Of a stretch of DNA of 64,000 nucleotides, positions 57,886-64,000 are shown in pieces (position 1 is the first letter of the stretch; the number at the start of each line of letters is the position of its first letter). Position numbers and translations under genes: made by a program. Source of the DNA: Sclerurus mexicanus (lineage: Eukaryota > Chordata > Aves > Passeriformes > Furnariidae). The DNA lies in NCBI GenBank assembly GCA_013396755.1, contig VWZF01002437.1, positions 2,781,307 through 2,845,306 of the forward strand, in the 5' to 3' direction. The notes beneath the pieces were generated by a model that ran no database searches, was not told where the DNA came from, and was given only the letters and a program-made list of their open reading frames with translations.

Positions 57886-60394
57886 GTGTTTTTGAAACAT
57901 AAGGGGTTTTGTATCCAGCAATTAAAAAGAAGCATATCTGATATGTTGTCTTAAACATTTAATTAAATGTATGTTTAGTATCCAGCTGCAGTGCTTAGAA
58001 ATTTTGTTCTCTTTTTTTGGACTATTTTAAGACTAAACTGTAAAACTATGATTAGAATTTGGTAGTTAATATTAAACATAACTAACATTAAATGCTTATT
58101 AAATCAGTTTAGATTGTTTCCAATACAGTATTTTTTTTTCTTATTTTCCTTCTACTCCCATGCACATTTATAGGAATTACTTATCCACGAAGCAAGAAAA
58201 TGTGACATCTGGTGAAATAACAGGCCACCTAAAAACAACTGGACAATTTTTCTGTGAAATAACGCAAGAACTGAGAATTAGAACTAAGATAACAGTATAG
58301 TTTCAGCCTCTGTAGAAGACATCCCATTTATATTTCTGAGACCTTGGCAGAGTTAATATTTACAGATAATAAGATACTCTGGATGAAAGAAAATACTGTT
58401 TGTCCTGGCACAGGGAAGACAGACGATTGATAAATTAATGCTTGTGATCTTTGTTTAATTCTTTATTTTTCACTTGAAGATAAAATGGACTCCGAGAAGG
58501 CAGCAGTTTTAGACAGGGAATTTGTATTTCTTGCAGCCTGGGTAATGTGGTGTTGCTGAAGTGTGGTGGTGCATCTAAGAGAGGTAAAACACTGTCTAGA
58601 GCCAGTAACTCTAGTAAACACTTCCTGGTGAAACTGTCAGGAATGTACTGGAGTGTTTCAGGGAGCACCATTGTCAATTGAGTTTACTATGGAAAACAGA
58701 AAATGTCCTGTACAGCAGTTAGGCCAATGCAGACAAGGTTGTGCAGAAATGAATTTCAGAAAACCAGAATGCAAACAAGGCATTTACTTCCTGCCCACCA
58801 AAAAGGTGATTAAAAAATTTGGTGTCTGTGTTCTTTTAGTTTTTCTTATGTTTGCAGAAGCAGAGCCACTTGCATTGACTGCTTTGGGTCGAGGAGGTTT
58901 GTGTCTGTTGTATTCATTACTGCTTATGAGCATGATCCCACCACTCCCCCTCCTTCCTTCTCTGACATGCAGCATCATTTCCTGGTAACCCCTGGGGAAC
59001 ATTTTATCTTTCTGTTGTAAATTCATGGCTGCATGTTCATTTTTTTACCTTATGTTCAGCAGTACTCTAGACATCAGAATGAAAAGAATTCTGGAAACAA
59101 AATGCACGCTATGCTGGCAGAACTGAGAGGAAGGTGAAGATATGTTTCTTATCATTGCTATGTAGCAGGTGGGGGGCTCACGGAAAGTCATATGCTCTCA
59201 CTGACAGGTATGAATCGGTATAGATACCCACAACTTTGAAAGTGCAGTAAATTGAAGTAAAATAAGAATTAATTTCCTCCTAGCTATCATTTTGTATAGT
59301 TTTCTTCCACTGGAATTTCATTACTTTGTATTGGAACCATAATGTTAAAGTGTGATTTACTGTGTGTGAGGAAGTGTTTCTTTTCAGATCCAAGAGGAAC
59401 TTTTATTCTGTTACTTTTCTCACCAAACTTGTCTTCAGGGAAAAACAAAAAAGTATTTTATTAATAAATACAGGGTTTGAATGGTGACATACTATTTCAC
59501 CCATGGCTCCCTATGTTATCAACACTGTGTCCAGCACAAATCCAAAACACAGCCCCATACCAGCTACTGTGAAGCAAATTAACTCTATCCCATTCAAAAT
59601 CAGCACACATTCTTCTATAGATAAACAGTGCTTCCTAGTTGTAAGGCTTTGAACAAAAAACCCCACACCACAGCATGCTTTTAATTCCTTTTTCATCTCA
59701 ACTCTGAACAATGTGCTTTTAGTGACAGTTTGAAAGAAGATTCCTTAAAGGCCAGGTGTCAAAAAGATACTAAAGAGTCAAAAGGCTTTTCAAAATGTCA
59801 AGCCATTAGTTTTAATTGGCATTAGGAAACAAATTATGAGACTAGAGGTCTACTTACTGTCCTAAGCTGTAACAGATGTTGGTAATGATATCTAATTTCC
59901 AAAGTTGGAAAACTCTCTGACAAACGGGCACTCTTAAGATACAGTTTATCCATGGTAGATCATAGAGAAGAATCACATGCTGTGAGTAGCAGTTTCTTTT
60001 CATTGCACGATTTTTGCTGCGAACTTCTAATGTAAGTGGGTTTAATCCTAGATCCACTTGCTGTTAATGAGAGATGCAGTACCAAAGAGAGAACTAGGTG
60101 ACTAAAGGCAGACCCTTAGGTATATATATTTGCAAAAAAGTCAGAGACTGTAAGCCCAAACACTGGGCTATTCAGGTAGTAAATTTCTTCAGGAATGCCC
60201 AGTGACAAGACAGCTAAGTATCAGGAACTGACAGGGACTGGGGCTTTGCACCAGTGGGCCACATTTAATGTTGGGTCTAAGTAAGTCACAGCAGTTTACA
60301 CAAGCCAAGTGCTGTGTGGCATATGGTGCATTTCCAAGTCACAAATAACATGAAATGCAGGGTGAGTTGAGGATGCAGTGTTGTATGTGCCAAG

Positions 60395-60475
60395 GATCAC
60401 AGTGGTCCAATGGTCAGGGCACCTCCTTCAGAGCAAAACCTCTGGTCAGAAATCTGCAGTTCTTTACATAGGGAT
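60395..60475 (+). repeat. Possible tRNA-derived SINE relic
   Basis: TGGTCCAATGG fits the pol III A-box pattern and GGTCAGAAATC about 40 nt later loosely resembles a B-box. The layout recalls MIR-type SINEs (TGGTCTAGTGGTTAG-type head). It is too diverged to be a functional tRNA. Confidence 0.25.
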
Positions 60476-60523
60476 TAGTCTGTAACTTTTGTTACCATGG
60501 GATAGAGGAGGGATGGAAGTTGC

Positions 60524-60625
60524 AGAATCACAGAATGGTTTGAATTGGGAAGGACCTGAAAGATCATCTCATTCCAGCGCCCCTGGTGTTGGCAGGGACA
60601 CCTTCCTCTAGACCAAGTTTGACCT
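60524..60625 (-). mobile_element. CR1 LINE 3' end, reverse orientation
   Basis: AGAATCACAGAATGGTTTGA, then ATTGGGAAGGACCTGAAAGA, TCATCTCATTCCAGCGCCCC and GGCAGGGACACCTTCC are the reverse complement of a CR1 3' end. It fades out after about 100 nt. Confidence 0.92.
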
Positions 60626-63599
60626 GAATCACATCAGGCTACTCTATAAAGAAATCTAAGCAGATTCCATGGGTCAGCTTCAGGGAGTTTCAGAGTTGCA
60701 CTCAGTCTCTCTCTGCCTCTTGAATCCAGCAATACCCTTTTCCAAGGTGCTTTGACACTTCTGCTTCTAACAAATTTTGCTGAAATCCCTTTCCATCATT
60801 GGAATTCAGCATCAGAGCATTACCACATATCTTTGGATAGCATTTTCATGGGGAAACAGTACCTCCATATACCAAGATCTCAGAGTTTGATCACACCTGA
60901 GTGGCTAGAAACTGGCTATGGAGTTGTATCAAGTCTATCAGAGGAGACAGAAGACTCTGCTGAGGAAGGATGTGGAGTTCCTGCAATATCTCCTACAAAA
61001 GCGTTGAGGTTTCCGCAGGGGAAAACAGAGCCCACCATGGATACAACCTACCACCAAAGGGCTCATGCCAGTCCCTTGTGCTTCAATCCCTAGGGACCTG
61101 GGCACACAGTACCACTACATAAGACAGGTCCAAGATAAATTCTTGCATGTTGAGCTCTCGTGTGTTTCAATGGGAATTTCCCATGGGAGGGGACATACAT
61201 TAGATATGACAACGTGAGCACAGGAAAACTGATTGCATACAAATGCATACAAAATAAAAACACCACAATTTCAGTGCTTTCCTCCATACATAGTAATGTC
61301 AAGGGGCTTTATTAACAAAAGCTGTGTAAGCAGAGGTCTGAATTTGAACAGGCTTCATTTGACTTCTTCACCTCACTGCTTCCTGGCTGACTGCTCAGTA
61401 TCTGCCAGCATAGGCATTATGTGATGCTCTGCTTGTCCCCAAAACCATCAGTCAAGACAGAGTCTGGGCTGGGAAATGCTTAGAGTCCGAGTAAATATTA
61501 GAAGGATAGTCTGGACCGTGACTGCTTCCCTCCTACTCTTGCCTTCACCCTGCCACACACATGCTGATGCTGCTGCCTCAGCATGGAGTAATGCTACGGG
61601 TGGAGCTGAGGAGCTTCTCCCCCATCTACACATATCTAATAGGGCACTGTGCTTTCCATCAGTGACCCTTCCCTGGATGCAGCTTGTGTACGTGCTGGAG
61701 TCAGGTGACATTTTTAACAATAAACCTGCTGAATTACAATCCAGGGAGAATTTACTTGAAAATTTACATAATGTAGCTAGGGGAGACTTTTAACTGCTTC
61801 CCCTTGTGCATAAGGGAGAAAAAAAAAGGAGGAAAATTAAGTAACAGCCTAATTGGCTTTTATAACAGTCTATGGGGAGAAATGCAGGCTGGCTATCTGC
61901 CTAGCTACACAGCTCGGAATGTGCTGTAACTATGGGAGGCAATATTACAGGCATGACAGGACAATGATTTGGTTTTTCAGCACCAAAGATCTGAAAAATT
62001 AAATACCTCCAGCCAGGAGGGTTGTTTTCCACCTGAGGAAGGCCTGTCAGGCTGATTTGGATGACTGCAGGTCAGGCTTCTGTTGGAAAAATGGAGGATG
62101 TGCTTTGCCAGTGCATCACTTCAAATGTGGATTACCGCCATGGGGATGAATGGAATCTGCCTCTTCCACCACCACCCGCATTTTAATCAAGGCATGGCTT
62201 GCAATGAACTGGGCAACTGAGAGGATGATGAAGCTTGAGCTGATGAGCCTGATGCCTTTACTCCTGCTCCCACTGTTCCCGTAGGTGCACAGCCCAGGCA
62301 ATTTCCTCCTCCAGAGCCCAAGGAAAATAGCACAGCAACAGACCTGTGTTGGTTCAGTTCCCACTGCCTCAAAACTCCTGCATTTTGGAATGGTACCTGT
62401 AACAGCTACAAGAAAGATCTTGACAGTTCATTTTTTATTTAATTTTGTATTTTAAAAAAGCACCTGTTAAATCAATGTCAATTACATGAAAACATACAAG
62501 TTTCAGGACTAATCGCTTTCCCTCACCCTCCTTCATTTCCCAGATACTTCAGGGAAAACTCCATTGATTACCTGTCCTCCTCAGCAGCAAACACTGCCTG
62601 AGATCAAGACCAGGAACGTGAAGGAAATGCCTCTTCTCCACAGTTGAACCGGAGACAGAGGCAGTGACCCCCAGGAGTGACACCATCACCTGCCACCACT
62701 TTCCAGGGCTAAGCTATTTGTCAGAACTAGGAAAGTGTCAGATTGTGTCTCTCCTCTCCAAAGGCTCCCTAACATGTTCCAGGTCCCTCCTAAACCATGG
62801 CTAAACGACTGATAAAAGATGCCATAGGGGTGAGTAAGAAGTGGTTTTGAAAGACCTTTGATCATCACTTCCCAAAATGGCTGAACAGGGAAAAATGTTG
62901 TCCCTCTGCCTCTAGCTCGGCTGCTGCCCTCTGCCAGCACCAAGAGCCCTGGCAAAGCCCTCCTCTCCCTGCCCAGCAGCACTTCCAATATCCTGAAGAC
63001 TCACAGCCACCACATCTCCAGGATTTTTCTCGAGGTACTCTGGCTTCACTGCACTGTGTCTTATTACACAGGACAAAGATATAAATCAACTATGTGCCCC
63101 CCTCTCCCCTCCTGCAGCAGATTCGGAATGTGATCATCTATGAATCTTGCTGATATCCACCTTTTGGTGCAATACTTCATGGACCCAAGCAGAGGGAGTG
63201 ATTAGAGCCATGGTACCGATTATGTGCTGTCCTGGATGTCCTTAGCTGCCACTAAACTCACTGTCTTAGACATGAGGATGGTTCAACAAACGTGTACATA
63301 CTGGACTGATCACACAATACTATTTTTTTTTAGCTTTGATTTTAGAATTAGGCTAGAAAAATTAGACTAAAAAGAAACTAATTTTGTATTAAACACCATT
63401 ATTAGCTTTGGTATGCAGTACAATCAAAACACTTCCTTCCACATCTTTCAGAAATGATGAACTAATTCCAAATCAGAAATGGAACTACTAGAGGGGGAAA
63501 GCAGACAATAGCATTAAGGCTTAACGTGGAAAACTAACTTGTGTTTAGGTCTGCCTTTTGAGGACAGGAAGCCAGACTAAAACACATATCGTATTACAG

Positions 63600-64000
63600 T
63601 ATATTTTTAGACCAGGTCGGAGCAGCTGGGACCGCGAATCACACGGTGTAAACAAGCACCCCGCTGCCAGCACAGCCCCTCCGATCAGCACCACCGAAAG
63701 CAATGCCCGCAACATGCATCCGGGGCGGCAAGGCACTTGTGCATGCAAGCACCAGGCTCGTTCTGCTCAAAAACAACGTAACGCGGCTGCACGCCAATGC
63801 CCCAGCAGGACTGTGTCATGTTCATGGCTGCAGCGGCCGCTCATTTTTTAAGCTGATCTCTTCGCCTCTCGGTAAGAAGCGATCGAAACCTTTATCTGCA
63901 AGTGCTGCAGCGGCATTTAGGCGGGCGCTTTGCCCGCTGCTGTTTGCTCTGCCTGCGGGCCCAGGCTGAGCGCAGCGCCCGGCGCGTCCCGCGGTCCCGG
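63600..64000. promoter_or_regulatory. CpG island, probable promoter region of the next gene
   Basis: CpG dinucleotides become frequent after 63600 (GACCGCGAATC, GCGGCCGC, GCGATCG, AGCGCAGCGCCCGGCGCGTC), in contrast to the CpG-poor rest of the window. No first exon or reading frame can be fixed before the edge. In mammals MSRB2 lies directly downstream of ARMC3, so its promoter is the leading inference. Confidence 0.6.

Larger units (their letters stand above)
57886..63599. other. Intergenic region downstream of ARMC3
   Basis: 5.7 kb without a supported gene. It contains a reverse CR1 end (60524-60625) and a possible tRNA-derived relic (60395-60475). GC content rises gradually from about 61.5 kb towards the right edge. 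Open frames such as 61476-61793 show no domain or splice structure that I can support. Confidence 0.6.

Noticed and set aside
60491..60505. GTTACCATGG, half of an RFX X-box
   Set aside because: The second half-site (GGGATA) does not fit, and it lies downstream of ARMC3, not at its promoter.
60752..61093. 113-codon open frame in the intergenic region
   Set aside because: No domain, no Kozak or splice context, no similarity I recognise; consistent with chance in moderately GC-rich DNA.
61448..61793. Overlapping open frames on both strands
   Set aside because: Both arise from the same stop-poor GC-richer patch, with no protein-like signature on either strand.
1..64000. CRISPR arrays, operons, tRNA or rRNA genes
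   Set aside because: None seen; the window is vertebrate, and the repeats present are dispersed retroelements and microsatellites, not spaced direct repeats.

Overview
This is vertebrate nuclear DNA, almost certainly from a bird. It is AT-rich, and its coding sequence is split into short GT-AG exons separated by introns of 0.1 to 12.4 kb. The recognisable interspersed repeats are CR1 LINE fragments, several with the avian-style ATTCTATGATTCTGTG-type 3' end. A GC-rich LTR-like block at about 13.6-14.2 kb resembles songbird endogenous retrovirus LTRs, but that is only an impression from memory. Nothing prokaryotic, and no CRISPR array or operon, is present.

One gene fills most of the window on the + strand: ARMC3 (armadillo repeat containing 3). 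I could trace 17 coding exons from the ATG at 10157 to the TAA at 57831-57833. All have canonical GT/AG boundaries and all junction phases are compatible. The joined CDS is 2475 nt, encoding 824 residues. The order is: a lysine-rich N-terminus (MGKKVKKEAEPPPKDV), a long run of armadillo repeats (about residues 17-535), a short Pro/Ser and Lys/Glu linker (about 600-670), and a C-terminal EDR1/CTR1/ARMC3-type domain with a papain/transglutaminase-like fold (about 685-824). A 44-nt non-coding exon with good splice sites at 5983-6026 is a plausible 5'UTR exon. The promoter was not found. An AATAAA at 57856 fits the end of the transcript.

Layout: 1-5982 is upstream or 5' intronic DNA with three CR1 insertions, one of them nested. 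5983-57880 is ARMC3. Its first introns carry the larger CR1 pieces and the LTR-like block, while from 16 kb to 60 kb recognisable repeats are scarce, including in the 12.4-kb intron 9. 57881-63599 is intergenic with one CR1 end and a possible tRNA-derived relic. From about 63600 to the right edge the DNA becomes a CpG-dense, GC-rich island, probably the promoter region of the next gene (MSRB2 is the neighbour in mammals; inference only).

I do not see a new multi-gene system. The best leads are: a frame-compatible candidate alternative terminal exon inside intron 9 (33043-33172); the shortened linker compared with mammals; the His-to-Arg change at the transglutaminase-like motif, which suggests a pseudoenzyme; an exact 32-bp tandem duplication; and several perfect inverted repeats.
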